The notes under the pieces are model-generated. The model saw only the letters and a list, made by a program, of their open reading frames with translations. It made no database searches and had not been told where the DNA came from. DNA of 6,063 nucleotides. It comes from Flavobacteriaceae bacterium. Lineage in GTDB: Bacteria > Bacteroidota > Bacteroidia > Flavobacteriales > Flavobacteriaceae. The stretch's first letter is position 1. Each line of letters opens with the position of its first letter. The position numbers and the translations under genes are program-made. The stretch lies in assembly GCA_023141985.1 (NCBI GenBank), contig JAGLKH010000372.1, positions 1-6,063 on the forward strand, given 5' to 3'. This document shows positions 4,473 to 6,063 of the stretch, piece by piece.

Positions 4473-6063
4473 ATGCAGCTTTCTGAGCAAGAACAAGTAC
4501 GAAGAGAAAAACTAGCCAAATTACGTGAGTTAGGAATCAACCCTTATCCGGCAAATCTTTATCCTGTAAATCATTTATCGAAACAGATAAAAGAAGATTT
4601 TATTGAAGGTAAAAAAGTCACTATTGCTGGTCGCTTAATGTCTCGACGTATTCAAGGTAAAGCTTCTTTTGCCGAATTACAAGATAGTAAAGGTCGCATA
4701 CAAGTGTATTTTAATCGTGATGAAATTTGTCCCGACGAGGACAAAACTCTTTACAACGATGTTTATAAAAAACTATTAGATATTGGCGATTTTATTGGTA
4801 TCGAAGGCAAATTATTTACCACGCAAGTTGGAGAAAAAAGCGTAAGAGTAATCAAATTTACTTTATTAAGCAAAGCTTTAAAACCATTACCATTACCAAA
4901 AACAGATGCCGAAGGCAATACTTTTGATGAGTTTAACGACCCCGAAATGCGTTACAGACAGCGTTATGCAGATTTGGTGGTTAACCCAAAAGTAAAAGAT
5001 ACTTTTGTTAAGCGAACTCAAATTGTAAATACCATACGAGAGTTTTATAACGATATGGATTTTCTGGAGGTAGAAACACCTATTTTACAACCTATTCCGG
5101 GAGGAGCTGCTGCACGACCTTTTATTACACATCATAATGCACTTAACATGCCTTTATATTTAAGAATTGCTAACGAGCTTTACCTAAAACGATTAATTGT
5201 TGGCGGATTTGATGGCGTATATGAGTTTTCTAAAGACTTTAGAAACGAAGGTATGGATAGAACCCACAATCCTGAGTTTACGGTTATGGAAATGTATGCC
5301 GCATACAAAGATTATAATTGGATGATGGATACCACAGAACAACTGTTGGAAAAAATTGCTTTAAAGTTACATGGTACTACTGAAGTTGAATTTGATGGAA
5401 ATACTATTAATTATAAAGCACCATATAAACGCATCGGAATTTTAGATGCTATAAAAGAACATACAGGATTTGATTTGTATCAAAAGTCGGAAGGGGAGAT
5501 ACGTGAAGCCTGTAAAGCGCTTCATATTGAAACTGACGAAACTATGGGGATAGGTAAAATGATTGATGAAATTTTTGGTGAAAAATGCGAATCACATTAC
5601 ATTCAGCCAACCTTTATTATTGATTATCCAACTGAAATGAGCCCACTTACTAAAAAGCATCGTTCAAAAGAAGGATTAACGGAGCGTTTTGAACTCATGG
5701 TAAATGGTAAAGAATTGGCAAACGCCTATTCTGAGCTTAACGATCCTATTGAACAACGCGAACGTTTTGAAGATCAGTTAAAACTATCGGAAAAAGGTGA
5801 TGACGAAGCGATGTTTATAGATCATGATTTTTTACGTGCCCTGGAATATGGTATGCCTCCAACTTCTGGAATAGGTATTGGTATTGATAGGTTAACTATG
5901 TTCATGACCAACAATCCATCTATACAAGAAGTATTGTTTTTTCCTCAAATGAAACCAGAAAAAAAAGCAGTTTCTATGAGTGATGATGAAAAAGCAGTAT
6001 ATAACATTTTAAAGCCCAATTCTCCTATCGATTTAAACACTCTAAAAACACAATCGGGTTTAA
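4473..6063 (+). CDS. lysS: Lysyl-tRNA synthetase, class II (3' end outside window)
   Basis: The enzyme attaches lysine to tRNA-Lys with ATP, in the cytoplasm. The frame opens at ATG 4473 (MQLSEQEQVRREKLAKLREL) and stays open for 530 codons to the window edge. The TAA formed by the last three bases is out of frame: the last full codon is TTA at 6060-6062. Domains: an N-terminal helix; an OB-fold anticodon-binding domain at about 49-135 (VTIAGRLMSRRIQGKASFAEL); then the class II catalytic core. Motif 1 lies near 185-216 (FLEVETPILQPIPGGAAARPF), motif 2 at 256-270 (FRNEGMDRTHNPEFT, Arg257) and motif 3 at 466-476 (GIGIGIDRLTM, Arg473). FDEFNDPEMRYRQRYADLVV is typical of bacterial LysRS. Flavobacterial LysRS is longer, about 565 residues, so the missing C-terminal tail is probably around 35 residues and would extend past the core. 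No frameshift is seen. Confidence 0.97.
   Translation, partial: MQLSEQEQVRREKLAKLRELGINPYPANLYPVNHLSKQIKEDFIEGKKVTIAGRLMSRRIQGKASFAELQDSKGRIQVYFNRDEICPDEDKTLYNDVYKKLLDIGDFIGIEGKLFTTQVGEKSVRVIKFTLLSKALKPLPLPKTDAEGNTFDEFNDPEMRYRQRYADLVVNPKVKDTFVKRTQIVNTIREFYNDMDFLEVETPILQPIPGGAAARPFITHHNALNMPLYLRIANELYLKRLIVGGFDGVYEFSKDFRNEGMDRTHNPEFTVMEMYAAYKDYNWMMDTTEQLLEKIALKLHGTTEVEFDGNTINYKAPYKRIGILDAIKEHTGFDLYQKSEGEIREACKALHIETDETMGIGKMIDEIFGEKCESHYIQPTFIIDYPTEMSPLTKKHRSKEGLTERFELMVNGKELANAYSELNDPIEQRERFEDQLKLSEKGDDEAMFIDHDFLRALEYGMPPTSGIGIGIDRLTMFMTNNPSIQEVLFFPQMKPEKKAVSMSDDEKAVYNILKPNSPIDLNTLKTQSGL

Noticed and set aside
6061..6063. TAA at the window end as the lysS stop
   Set aside because: It is out of frame with lysS (last codon TTA at 6060-6062), and the protein would lack the usual C-terminal residues.

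Overview
The window looks like chromosomal DNA from a member of the Bacteroidota, most likely family Flavobacteriaceae. It is AT-rich, gene starts lack Shine-Dalgarno sequences, and several starts are preceded by the Bacteroidota -7 promoter box TAnnTTTG. The RNase HII, LipB and LysRS proteins read like flavobacterial orthologues. These assignments come from recognising family motifs by eye; no database search was made.

Layout, left to right: (1) the 3' part of rnhB (RNase HII, +), cut by the window edge. (2) A compact MITE-like inverted-repeat element of about 175 bp whose left end supplies the last base of the rnhB stop codon; a TAnnTTTG box follows its right end. (3) A 786-residue predicted lipoprotein (+) with an N-terminal region resembling DUF3352 and a C-terminal beta-propeller-like region. 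(4) A convergent intergenic region with an AT-rich stretch, a strong intrinsic terminator and a possible decayed small-protein remnant. (5) lipB (octanoyltransferase, -), with a promoter so close to the ATG that the mRNA should be leaderless or nearly so. (6) A 52-codon Pmp3/YqaE-type membrane peptide (-), easy to miss because of its size. (7) A 235-bp divergent region with a structured RNA candidate, resembling a recurrent flavobacterial intergenic motif (possibly Flavo-1), and then a TATCTTTG promoter box. (8) lysS (class II lysyl-tRNA synthetase, +), open through the right edge and missing its last few dozen codons.

The protein genes are mostly housekeeping (RNA/DNA hybrid removal, lipoate attachment, tRNA charging) and form no obvious pathway or operon. 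The least explained parts are non-coding: the inverted-repeat element fused to the rnhB stop, and the structured RNA between the Pmp3-type gene and lysS with its mutually exclusive pairings. I see no CRISPR array, phage genes, defence system, rRNA or tRNA.
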